Assembly (NCBI GenBank): GCA_944470555.2
Contig: OX104134.1
Location: 75,448,678 to 75,512,677, forward strand
Direction: 5' to 3'
DNA length: 64,000 nt
Source of the DNA: Heterobilharzia americana
Taxonomy: Eukaryota; Platyhelminthes; Trematoda; Strigeidida; Schistosomatidae
In this document: positions 36,505 to 46,376 of the stretch, piece after piece
Layout of the letters: each line of letters opens with the position of its first letter
Numbering within the stretch: position 1 is the first letter of the stretch
Made by a program: the position numbers and the translations under genes
The notes under the pieces: model-generated
Databases searched by the model: none
Told to the model about the DNA's origin: nothing
Seen by the model: only the letters and a program-made list of their open reading frames with translations

Positions 36505-37078
36505 CTGCGATAATAAAAAGAGATAACTTGTTACATGAAATGAAAATACACAAGCCAAAGTTGGTTGAATAGGCTTTAACCTGTGCTTTAATGAATGGCA
36601 GTTGAGGATCGACACCATTCTGACCCCAAGTGTATGGCTGTAGTTGGCATTCGAGATATTAGATATTTCTCATTCCGTAAAAAAAATGCAAAAAGCGGCA
36701 GAAGAAACCGACAACAGTGCAAATTTAATGTATAAGTAGAATTAATAAAGCCTGAATCAGTTAAAAGCAAGATTTAGCAGTGATTACGTAAAAAAAACTT
36801 CATTGGAAACACTTGCGCGTCACTTCGAGTCAAGCCAGATTAATCTAAGTTTGCACCTACTGTGCGCCCTTAAAGTGGAAATGTTCACAAGCATTCTGGT
36901 ACTAAAGATAATACCTGTACACAATGGTACTGTTTGACTTTTAAAGTAGCTTCATAGTTTATTTTGCTAAGACAAGTCAACAGACAGTATGAATTAGTTG
37001 CGAAAATTCCACTAATTAGGTGCACGGTATCATGACTAAACGCTTGAGTTCCAGATTGGATGAGAAAACCAATAACTG

Positions 37079-37209
37079 GTATCTATTCTGTATACCCAGT
37101 TGAGCCAGTCAGCTCACTTGCTAAGGCATCAGACTTGCCTAGAGCTTGTGGCTCATTAGTCCAGGGACTTGAGTTTCAATTAGTGGGTTCCAGCTTAGAA
37201 AACGGCTTC
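37079..37209 (+). repeat. SINE-like dispersed repeat (arm B')
   Basis: Mirror of the fragment at 18180-18310, located upstream of SURF1 exon 1. Confidence 0.42.
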
Positions 37210-37728
37210 ACTTGACAAGATCTGAGTATAAACTTAGTGGCTAGTTGATTGAGGCGTAAACGTGAACATGGCCGCTGAGTATACTTCTTCCTTTATAGTG
37301 CAATATAGTTATGAAACTCAAAAACTACGCAGTACGTTTTACAAATTCACCTCTGCCTATAAAACTTGTGAGTAGGTATTCATAGATTGATTTGATTCAC
37401 ATTGAAACGAATCATAAACCTGTAGTATGCCTTATCTATCAGTTCTTTCCTAATTGTTCGCTTAATTCTATATGAAAACATCCAACTATAGAGATATCTA
37501 TATCTTTAACATAACACCGGCATTCCAGTTGACACCAGGCCATATGAAGTTACCAAGATATGCAATGATAAAAGGTGTGTCCAAAGATGTATTCTTATAT
37601 CTAGCAAGCATACTGTGTCACTAACCAAAATGTATTTCACGTTAGGAATTCCATGAAGGATCATACACCAATTCATCACTGTACGCCCCAACAAGAAAAA
37701 TAAGCTAGGAATCACGCAGATAAACCCT

Positions 37729-39484
37729 CTCTAGAAGCTTGAAGTCAACCCTAAAAACCTATATCGATTCGTTGAGGAGAAAGTTTACTAACCAGGGAGC
37801 TTGCATTATGAAAGGCTTGGACAGAGAGAATTTTTCTGGACTGGAGATTGCCAAAATCTTTAGCGCCACTTTCTACACACAAACATTCCGTCGTTCAACC
37901 AAAATTATCAACTGCTTGTGTAACCTTCAGCACTACTTAGCGTTGGATGGAGTAAAGGTAACTCCCACTATGATCCTCGAAAAATTGTCAAAGCTCTGTG
38001 CAGGAAAATCACCGGGATGCGATTACATTCGACCGTCTGTGTTGAAACAGTGTGGAGGTGCTGTTTGTGGTCCAACTAGTAATACACTTCCACACTCCTC
38101 AGACAAACACACGCGTCCACGAGAGTGGAAACTTGCTATTCTCTCTCCCATCTTCAGAAGACGAGAAAGGCAGAACCCAAAATGCTTTCGTCCCACAGCA
38201 CTTCCACCAGTCCTGTCGAAAGTAATGAACAGCCTGTGGATGATCATGCCAGACAGTACTCGGACAAGGAGGCAGCACTAACTGATGATCAACACAGTTT
38301 CTGAAAGGGTACATCCTGCGCCTTCAAACCTTCTGGCAGCCGATGACAACTGGACGACATACTGGAACCTCCAAGTCCTTGTTCGTATGACTTTCCTGGG
38401 TTTCGCCTAGGCCTTTAACACAGACACAAACGACATTCCGATTCACAAAATATCAAGGTTGGGTATCAACAGTCAAATCCTCTCCTAGCTGGAGGACTAT
38501 TTAGACGACAAAGAACTATGCTCGACTTGGAGAACCTCATTATCCAGTGTACCACAAGGAGCGATTTTGGGTCCGTTGCTGTTCCTACGTTTTGTGAATG
38601 ACCTCCCATTAAGTCTCAGTTTCCCGGTTCTCCTTTAAGCTGACGATGTCAGCTTATGGAGAGCTGTGAAGTCCAAAACAGGATCAAGTGAGCCACAATG
38701 TGACCTCAAATTGCTTGCAGAGTGGGTGAATGACAACGACTTTGCATTTAATCCGGAAAAATTCCGAACCATGTTTCTTGGCATCCCGGAGTCGCAGAAA
38801 GTATTCTGTGGTACGCAATATTTCCAAACGACCTGGGACTAATACTGACCGACCAGCTGGACACCTGCTTCAACAATCGAGATGCCTCCAGGGCCTACGC
38901 AGCACTGCGCTTCATGCGCAGACCACTAGGTGCCCCTATGCCGGAACTCTTTTTGAAGGTCGGGAAGGCCTATTTACAACGTCACTTGGAGGTCTATAAC
39001 GTCATTGCACCATAAAGCCTGGAAAATGTGAACCTCCTGGAGGTAGACAATGAAGGTTATGGGAATGCGGCAGAAATACTATGAAGACGGGGTGAAAAAC
39101 CTAGGTCTTTACACTCTTAGTTACAGTAGGATATGTGGCGATTTGACAACGGCTTAAAAGTACCGAGTTATCCAAATCACCTGAACAACGGAATCCTACC
39201 AAACGGCCACTGCGGCAATCCTCAAGGAAGAATGTAGAAAACGTATAAAAAAGAAACATTTAAGTGGCTCATGCAGTCTCTACAAAGGTAACCCAAGAAG
39301 AATCGCTTATCAAAGGGCGATAACCTATGTGCGTTCACAATTTTCATCTCTGTGAGTTTGCAGCCACTGGAATCCACCACCTGTCGAAATTACTACTGCT
39401 GCGTCTGTCGACAGCTTCAAGAAGAGGTTGGACAGCTTCGCATTGACGCACGGTTCACACCCATTCGGCATGAATACGAACTAG
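37729..39484 (+). mobile_element. CR1/Jockey-type RT, near-complete RT domain, decayed
   Basis: The first part is a 180-codon ORF (37739-38281) with LDGVKVTPTMILEKLSKLCA, SPGCDYIRPSVLKQCG and REWKLAILSPIFRRR. Motif B follows as SVPQGAILGPLLFLRFVNDL near 38545. Motif C (ADDVSLWRAV) is at about 38640, where a stop replaces the residue before ADD. The C-terminal ending near 39380-39470 is PPVEITTAASVDSFKKRLDS, typical of CR1/Jockey-type proteins. Arm B' ends at 38737, so the last 750 bases are single-copy in this window. Stops and frameshifts mark it as dead. Confidence 0.78.
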
Positions 39485-40310
39485 GTTGATATAACCCAAT
39501 TTCGCACAACCCAGCACAGTCAACCCTATACCGAATCTTTCGTACCACCATTATCATCGAGAAATTGGCTTAACCTTATACTTCCCTGTTAGACATCTCA
39601 CCCCCAGTTACCATACTCCCACTAATAACATTACTATTCATATTTCCATAATCCGTCCTATAATCTTACTTGCTCCTTGCGTCCTTTTTGACCTTATGAT
39701 CTCACCCACTTTAAAGTTTTTTTCATCAGTTATCGCCCATGAATCAACCTGGGTTTTTCCTTCCTTTAGGTTCTACTTCCTTTCACTTGGTTTTTTCCTC
39801 TGCACTTCCTCTTCCTTGATTTTGCTGAACATCTCTTCTGTCTTTTACAACCAGTCCGGAAAACTATGTGGTGGCACGACACTTGAGGAACCAATCTGTA
39901 CTACATTCCTTAAAAATAACATACAGTCCCTGCATACTAAATCAACACTTAACCGCCCGTCGGGTAACCGGAGCTTCAGTAGGCTCGTGGGAATACACCA
40001 AAGACCCGTAATCGTTCCGCAAACGCTAGAAGCGAGCGCGATGAAGTCAATTGGTTTATACTACCTCGTAAGAATATATTGGATATAGTAATTACATGAT
40101 AACTCAAAGAAAATCTAAGTGACTGACGTGGAATTAAAGCCTGGTTAGCAGATGAGGGTGGTCAGGAGAAGGACTTGGACCAGCTAAGAAATCCACAAAT
40201 GTGATTCAAGTAGGTGTGAATGCAAATTTGAAACCTATGTCACTCCCCATTGGTCAGCTTTTTCTGTTGCATATTTGAATTATTTGAAAACTATCGTGTG
40301 TGTAATAAGA
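39485..40310. other. Spacer before the gypsy element, nothing firmly recognised
   Basis: A pyrimidine-rich stretch that may be the CR1-like 3' UTR is followed by unassigned sequence. A 130-codon open stretch at 39696-40088 shows no motif. A gypsy gag gene or 5' LTR would be expected here, but I could not identify either. Confidence 0.4.
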
Positions 40311-40339
40311 GTTGGTAAATTTTTCTGAAACACACATAG

Positions 40340-41268
40340 CTGGTCGTCCTTCAAGGATACGCTTCCCGATAGATACTGGGGCTGAAGCTAGAGTAATTCC
40401 ACCCGCTGCCGAAGAATGATTATGTGCGACTTCTCCACGACTTTGTGATGTCGGGGGTTTGCGCATCATGACATACTGTAGTAACGTGTTCTTACCCTAG
40501 GACAACGCCGTTCGCTTCGCTTGGCTTACACTGTCGTAGACGCGACAACTGGCATAATCGGTATGTATCTCTTACCGCACTTCCAGTTCCTGAGTGATAC
40601 GGGCAAGTATAGGTTGATCGATTCTACCGTACTATCTTCTGTTTTTGGCGCTCTTACCAATACCCTACCCATCAGCCCAATGTATCCAGCCCCAACATTC
40701 CCCACTTTCATGCCTCGATAGTCCGGTCATTTCCTGGCATTTCGAGTCAATGTCTGGCATGTCTTGCGCAACATCTATCTTGTTGCACCTCATAATGACA
40801 ACTGGTCCACCAGTTTTCACCGGGCTGCGACGTTAATCTCAAGACAAATGCAATCCATCAGGGGTGAGTTTGAACAAATTTTGGGAATGGGCATCACTGG
40901 ACCGCACAGAAACCCACGGCCCTTCCCTCTGAATGAGGTCTGGAGGACAAACGGCGTGAGCTGGAGGCCTTGGGTCGACTCTCCATGACTCAGCACAGAA
41001 GCGGCCCCGATCGTAAGGCAGTTCCTCACACGATTTGGCTGGCACTTTGAAAGGTGTGGTTGTCTTTGCTAAACTCGACATGGCACATGATTATCACTAA
41101 ATGCCCGTACATCCAGATGGTGCCCGGAAGACAGCATCTATCACACCATTCGACCTGTTTGGCCTCTCTGCGTGCCTTTGGACTACCGAACGCTACACAG
41201 ACCATCCAGCGTCTTATCCACGACATCTTGCGTTGTCTAGATCTGGACTACGCCTACCTAGGCAACAT
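40340..41268 (+). pseudogene. gypsy protease and N-terminal RT part
   Basis: The protease active site DTGAE is at 40372. The protease C-terminus and spacer (IIGMYLLPHFQF, KYRLIDSTVLSSVFGALTNT) are at 40521-40721. The RT start (RGEFEQILGMG, WRPWVDS) is in the ORF at 40764-40988. The palm region (VVFAKLDMAHDYH, MPVHPDGARKTASITPFDLF) lies at about 41040-41165. Several frame changes are needed. The RT catalytic YLDD is present only as YLGN (41249-41266), and the RTE element begins at that point. Confidence 0.8.
41255..41268. repeat. Left target-site duplication of the RTE insertion
   Basis: TACCTAGGCAACAT, identical to 44482-44495. It sits next to the 3' ATT/AAT tail of the minus-strand RTE element and encodes the YLGN(I) codons of the gypsy RT. 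Confidence 0.9.
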
Positions 41269-44200
41269 TATTATTATTATTAGTCCCTTGGGTTCCTAGT
41301 GGAACATAGGGCTTCAGTAGCACGCCTCCAGTGACCTCTGTTCTCTGAGATCTTTTGAACCTGGTTCCACGACAGCCCAGAAGCTCTCATTTCCTCCTCG
41401 CATGACCTCCTCCATGTCACCCTCGGACGTCCAACTCGTCGCTTCCCATGGGGATTCCACTCGAGGGCCTGACGCGTGATGTCCTCAGTCGGCCTTCTCA
41501 GTGCATGGCCAATCCATCTCCACTTCCTCCTGCATATTTGTTGCGTGATAGGTTCTTGGTTGGTTCGTTCCCAGAGTTCCTTGTTGCTTATTTTTTCTGG
41601 CCATCTGATCTTCAGCAGCGAGCGTAAGCAGTTGTTGATGAATGTCTGTAGTTTATTGGAAATCCCTTTCGTGACGCGCCAAGTCTCTGAGCCATACAAG
41701 AGCACTGACTTGACGTTGGTGTTGAAAATCCGTATCTTGTTCCAGATGCTGAGTGCAGAAGATCTCCACACTGGTTTCAGGCTAATGAACGCCTGTCTTG
41801 CTTTTCCGATTCTGACTTTGACGTCCTCGTCCGTCCCGCCTGTAGTTGAAACAGTGCTTCCTAGATAAGTGAAGGAGGTTACTTCCTTCAAGTTTCTCCC
41901 GTTGACGGTGATTGGAGTTTGTTGTTGTTGTTGTTGATGGTGGTGGTGCGGTATCTTCATCACTTCTGTCTTCTCTATATTCACCTGAAGTCCCGTCTTG
42001 GCTGCCTCTTCTGTCAACTTGTTAGTTTTTGCCTGCAGATCTTCAAGTTTATGTGACATTAGGCATAAGTCATCGGCGAAATCCAAGTCTTCTAGGTTCT
42101 TTTCCGTCGTCCAGTGTATCCCCCTCTTCTCGCTGCCTACTGTTTGCTGCATGATCCAGTCCACCACAATAAGGAATATCATGGGGGATAGTAGGCAACC
42201 TTGTTTCACTCCTGTCTTCACTTCAAAGGCATCACTGAGCTTCCCATTGTGGATTACTTGGCATGTGGCATCTTCATATAGTTGTTGAATGAGGCGGATA
42301 AAGGTTTGCGGTACTCCGTAGTATTGAAGCAGTTTCCAAATTACTTCTCGGTCGACGCTGTCAAAGGCCTTCTCAAAGTCGATGAAGTTGAGGTAGAGAG
42401 CTGATTGCCATTCTACGCTCTGTTCTATGATGATACGAAGTGTTGCAATTTGGTCAGCACATGATTTGTACTTCCTGAAGCCTGCCTGTTCCGGTCGCAG
42501 TTTTGAATCCAGTGCGTCTTTAAGCCTCTCCAGGATGATGCGGCTTAATATTTTACTTGGGGTGGACAGGAGAGTGATTCCGCGCCAGTTCTTGCAAGCA
42601 CTGAGGTCTCCCTTCTTCGGCAGTTTGACAAGGTAACCCTTCTTCCAATCGTCAGGTACCTTCTCTTCCTTCCACACCTTCTGCAATAGTGGTGTGAGCA
42701 TGTCCGCTGTTGTCTCTGCATCTGTTCTCAGTGCTTCTGGCGGTATTCCATCTGGTCCTGCTGCTTTCCCGCATTTCAGTAGCTTTATGGCGTTCAGGAC
42801 TTCCATTTTCGTTGGGGGATTTATGTTCACTTGTAATTCAGCGGCTGCAGGTGGTATTTCTGGACGAAGTGCAGGTGGTGGTCGATTCAAGAGCTTCTTG
42901 AAGTGGTCGGCCCATCGTTTCCTCTGTTTCTCTTCTTTTGTAATTAAATTTCCTTCTTCATCTTTTATTGGTTTCATCTGTGTTGGTCTCTTCCCTGATA
43001 GCAACCTGGTTATTTGATACAATGTCGTCAGGTCTCTCTTACCTGCAGCCTGTTCTGCTTCACTTGCCAGTGTTTCGTAGAAGTGTCTTTTGTCTTTGCG
43101 TGCACTCTTCTTCACTTCTTTGTCCAGTGTTTTATACATTGTGCTCAGTTCCTCTTGTCGTTGAGCATCCTTGCACTGGTTTATCTTCTGCTTCACCATC
43201 CTCCTCTCCTCTATCAGCTTCCAGGTATCCGTCGAGATCCATTCCTTGTCTTCTTTCTTCTTCCTTCCTAATACTGTTGTGCAGGTTTCTTTCCACATAG
43301 CTTTCAAAGACTTCCAGTGTTCTTCCACACAGGTTTCTTCAGGGATGTCCCTCGATGTCTCCCATTTTGTCTTGATGGCTGCCTTGAAGATCTCCTTTGT
43401 AGTTTCATCCTTCAGTTTCCGAGTGTTGTACTTGAATTGAGGTCTATCACCAGCTTCCTTGAAGGCTTTTAACTTGATTTGGAAGGTTCCTTGCACTAGA
43501 TAGTGGTCTGAACCTACATCTGCTCCTCTTCTTGACCTTGTGTTAAGTAGACTGCGTCTCCATTTTCTTGAGATTGAGATAAAGTCGATTTGATTTTTAG
43601 TGTGTCCATCTGGTGAAGTCCATGTCGCTTTGTGGATATCCTTGTGCCTGAACACACTGCCTCCAATCACCAAATCGTTGAATGCACAGAATTCTGCAAA
43701 CAATTCTCCATTCTCATTCATTTCACCTAGCGCCTCTCGACCCATGGTTAGTTCTCTTCCCGTGTTGTCCCCTCCCAGTTTGGCATTCATGTCGCCCATT
43801 AGAATTTTGATATCGCCAACTGACGTCTTGTCCAGTGTTGATTGAAGTTGTCTGTAGAATTCCTCCTTTTTCTCTTGCTCTGCATTATTTGTAGGTGCAT
43901 AACATTGTATGATTGTGACCTTTCTTCCTTTTGAGTTGAATCTTGCTGTCATGATCCTGGAGGAGATTGGTTCCCACTGCATGAGAGCCTTCGATGCTCT
44001 TGAGGACATCATGATAGCCACTCCCTCAGTGTGCTCGTGGTTGGCGTCTGGGTGACCGGAGTAGATTATTGATTCTCCAGTTGACAGTTTGGAGAGTCCA
44101 CTCCCATTCCATCTGCTTTCGCAAATTCCAAGCACTTCGATGTTATACCTTCTCATCTCCTTTGCAATCTGGGCTGCCTTACTGGGTTCAAACATCGTAC

Positions 44201-44481
44201 GGACATTCCATGTCCCCACGTTTACTTTCGCTTTCATCGAGAGAAGACACATCGGCCAATTGGCTTCCCGAAGGCTTTCACCAACTGGCGTCATTTCGCC
44301 TCTCCGATTCCAGCGGGGAATAAGTTTGTTTTCATTTTTTATATTTTGTTTGTGCTTTGAAGTTTCTTTAGCGGTTAGATTTGTTTTACGGGGTAGGGTT
44401 GCTAGCCCTATGCCCAACCTTCCCTCTTTACCCGGGCTTAGGACCGGCTAGTAACTAGTAAACTAGTTAACCAGGCGAGGT
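41269..44481 (-). mobile_element. Full-length RTE-type non-LTR retrotransposon with intact ORF
   Basis: A 3213-base element on the minus strand, bounded by a perfect 14-base target-site duplication. The 5' UTR is about 64 bases before the first ATG (44417). One open frame covers nearly the whole element, and the 3' end is a run of AAT units (41269-41283) that also supplies the TAA stop. The layout (single endonuclease-RT ORF, tiny 3' UTR, trinucleotide tail) is typical of RTE elements. It is a different family from RTE-1 and RTE-2. No stop or frameshift was seen, so it may be or recently have been active. Confidence 0.92.
41280..44417 (-). CDS. RTE endonuclease-reverse transcriptase, 1045 codons, intact
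   Basis: The enzyme nicks the target DNA and reverse-transcribes the element RNA at the nick. Endonuclease (about 64-310): VGTWNVRTM (68-75), GICESRWNG with the catalytic Glu at 100, MGDMNAKLG (208-215), and VGSDHYLV with SDH at 303-305. RT: DDWKKGYLVKLPKKGD, EQAGFRKYKSCADQIATLR, motif A FIDFEKAFDSVDR (about 675-690), motif B GVKQGCLLSPMIF, motif C LDFADDLCLM (FADD at 780-783). C-terminus: KWRWIGHALRRP and a basic segment (GKRRVGRPRVTW). All catalytic residues are present. A His4Gln6 run lies near residue 824. The ATG at 44417 is the first in frame; the endonuclease fold begins about 60 residues later. Confidence 0.92.
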   Translation of the reverse strand: MGIGLATLPRKTNLTAKETSKHKQNIKNENKLIPRWNRRGEMTPVGESLREANWPMCLLSMKAKVNVGTWNVRTMFEPSKAAQIAKEMRRYNIEVLGICESRWNGSGLSKLSTGESIIYSGHPDANHEHTEGVAIMMSSRASKALMQWEPISSRIMTARFNSKGRKVTIIQCYAPTNNAEQEKKEEFYRQLQSTLDKTSVGDIKILMGDMNAKLGGDNTGRELTMGREALGEMNENGELFAEFCAFNDLVIGGSVFRHKDIHKATWTSPDGHTKNQIDFISISRKWRRSLLNTRSRRGADVGSDHYLVQGTFQIKLKAFKEAGDRPQFKYNTRKLKDETTKEIFKAAIKTKWETSRDIPEETCVEEHWKSLKAMWKETCTTVLGRKKKEDKEWISTDTWKLIEERRMVKQKINQCKDAQRQEELSTMYKTLDKEVKKSARKDKRHFYETLASEAEQAAGKRDLTTLYQITRLLSGKRPTQMKPIKDEEGNLITKEEKQRKRWADHFKKLLNRPPPALRPEIPPAAAELQVNINPPTKMEVLNAIKLLKCGKAAGPDGIPPEALRTDAETTADMLTPLLQKVWKEEKVPDDWKKGYLVKLPKKGDLSACKNWRGITLLSTPSKILSRIILERLKDALDSKLRPEQAGFRKYKSCADQIATLRIIIEQSVEWQSALYLNFIDFEKAFDSVDREVIWKLLQYYGVPQTFIRLIQQLYEDATCQVIHNGKLSDAFEVKTGVKQGCLLSPMIFLIVVDWIMQQTVGSEKRGIHWTTEKNLEDLDFADDLCLMSHKLEDLQAKTNKLTEEAAKTGLQVNIEKTEVMKIPHHHHQQQQQQTPITVNGRNLKEVTSFTYLGSTVSTTGGTDEDVKVRIGKARQAFISLKPVWRSSALSIWNKIRIFNTNVKSVLLYGSETWRVTKGISNKLQTFINNCLRSLLKIRWPEKISNKELWERTNQEPITQQICRRKWRWIGHALRRPTEDITRQALEWNPHGKRRVGRPRVTWRRSCEEEMRASGLSWNQVQKISENRGHWRRATEALCSTRNPRD

Positions 44482-44495
44482 TACCTAGGCAACAT
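44482..44495. repeat. Right target-site duplication of the RTE insertion
   Basis: TACCTAGGCAACAT, a perfect 14-base match to 41255-41268, next to the 5' end of the element. Perfect identity indicates a relatively recent insertion. Confidence 0.9.
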
Positions 44496-46376
44496 ACTAA
44501 ACCCGAATACAGACGAAGATGGCCCATGGGTGCATTTGCTGCGATATTTTCTGAGGCTTGTAGAACAGTTACATTCATTCTGAACTGCTTGCTCACGTTG
44601 TCTATGACCGTGGCATTCGCCCACTATCTAGAAAAGTACAAACAACTCAAGATCTTCCAGTTCCGACGTCACTTAAAGAACTGCGTACATTTCTTCGGGT
44701 GGTGGGTTATTACTGCCTTTCTGTCCATAGTGTCCATACGCTTTAATTACACCAACCAACCTGTTTAAAGATAATTTTAAAACTTCCAGCACGACTAGCA
44801 CTAAAAGCATCAAAAACGTGATGGCGCTGGCTGAAATATCGGTCTACCAAGATGCGAACCTTCCTCTCATCGTTACCGTCGGTGTCTCTAACACGGCTAT
44901 TTGAGTTGTGGTGCTACAACTCCTGAACAACACTCGAAATCTACTTGCTTTCTTCTCCCGGAAGGAGTTTGCATGCGACAGGCGGTACAGCAGCTTCGGT
45001 CACGAAGTGCTCGATAAGTATGCCCTAGTCAAACATTTTGGTCATTCTACGGGCGCCGTGCCTTTATCGTACTGACTGACGACAAACCTTTGGACCACGC
45101 CATATGCACCAACGCGGGTAGGTATTCACCACTTGAATTACGTCGCCTGGGCTGCATTTCATAGCCCACCTCATATCCGTTACCATTCTGAAGTGAACGA
45201 TCCTGTTGGTAGGGCCCCAAGACGTATGCATTTCTGTTAGTGTAAGCCTACATTTGCTGCTCTGCGCCCCGGTATGCGTGCTACTGACAAGCTGATCTCT
45301 GCCAAGTTTGCTTGGTTAGGCATTAACCTCGATGTTCAGAAGAGGGAGCAGTCATGCGTTTAATGACGACGTTCTAAGGTGAACTTACGTGGCGTTACAC
45401 CACTTGGAGCTTCCGTTGAAACAGATTCATGGTCTGCCTATATTCATTCAGACGTATATGGCCCATTTCCACCTTCTGGTGGTTGGTCCCACATCCTGAA
45501 GTGTGTGATAGGTTCGTTCGCTGGTCGCAAGCAATCCCACCACCAGACATTACTACTGAAACAGCTACTCGGACATTCATGGAAAGGTGGGTTTCTCAGT
45601 TTGGATGCCCGTTTGCCGTGACAACCGATCGCAGCCCACAGTTTGGACCCGTTATCTTGCAGATGCTGTCGAGTTGCAAAAGCATTTGGCCCACTGCACA
45701 CCTGATGTTTTGGTAGAACTTTTCTATCGCCGTCTTAAGTCTTGTCCAGTGTTAGTTGGCAGTGTTAAGAGGAGTGTTTGACATTGGCGCTTCTCACCGC
45801 TCCTTCCTCTCTTAGGATGGATACGAACAGCATTTATGCCGAATGAGTTTACGGATCGAAACTGCATCTACCCGGTGGACGTTTTTTTTCAAGATTACTG
45901 TGAGTCAACCCCTACCAATATCCAGTTACGTAGAAAACCCTAATTTTCACATGCGTCATCTCCAACCCTACTTCGTGTGAACACAGTGTACAGGAGAACG
46001 GTTGGATGAAGCGCTTCAAGATTGCACACAAGTCTTTGTGCGTTGTGGTGCTGTTCGGAAACCTTTTCAAGCGCACCACGACAAACTTTTCAGGGTTTTT
46101 GGCAGAAAGGAGAAATTCCTTGTTGTCGATAGATTAGGACAGTAAGACACTTGAAATGTCGACCGCCCAAAGGGAACTTACATTGATGACAAGGCAACCC
46201 CCTGTATTGTCACCACCAACGCAACCATTGCCTAACGAAAAGGAGAAAAACCCTTCATTTCGAAGAAACATCGACTCTCCCAGTAGAGAAATCACTGATA
46301 GTGGTGACAAAGCATGACACGCGTGTTGGTCGGCGTGTTCACTTGCCCAGACGTCAAACAAACTTCATCACTTGGT
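44496..46376 (+). pseudogene. gypsy RT C-terminus, RNase H and integrase part
   Basis: Following the RTE insertion, the RT connection (SLKELRTFLRVVGYY) is at about 44670. The RNase H region is changed at a key place: the expected TDAS reads TVGVSNTAI near 44880. Integrase core: AYIHSDVYGPFPPSGGWSHI (first Asp, 45435-45495), DITTETATRTFMERWVSQFG and VTTDRSPQFG (second Asp) at about 45545-45650, and VELFYRRLKS (third acidic residue) near 45715. The tail basic region is at 46030-46120. The frame switches between 45379-45621 and 45429-45716. Confidence 0.8.

Larger units (their letters stand above)
32445..38737 (-). repeat. Inverted repeat arm B'
   Basis: Reverse complement of 16652-22944. It carries SURF1 exon 1 in the orientation collinear with the other exons, about 2.2 kb of upstream sequence and about 3.9 kb of intron 1. 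The outer border falls inside a CR1-like element and the inner border inside RTE-1-derived sequence. Confidence 0.95.
40320..46376 (+). mobile_element. Ty3/gypsy-type LTR retrotransposon pol remnant, split by an RTE insertion
   Basis: Collinear pol domains can be read through many frameshifts. Protease: FPIDTGAEARVIPP, with DTG at 40372-40380. RT entry: FEQILGMGITGPHRNP at about 40870. RT core: FAKLDMAHDYH, MPVHPDGARKTASITPF and AYLGN. Then, beyond an inserted RTE element, come SLKELRTFLRVVGYY, a decayed RNase H region (QDANLPLIVT, LLAFFSRK), an integrase zinc-finger-side stretch (ATDKLISAKFAWLGINLD), the integrase core, and a tail with VFVRCGAVRKPFQAHHDK and VGRRVHLPRRQTNFITW near 46330. No LTRs were recognised. 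It is long dead. Confidence 0.85.

Noticed and set aside
42694..43440. Several plus-strand ORFs of 63-110 codons
   Set aside because: They are opposite-strand shadows of the intact RTE polymerase and have no independent motifs.
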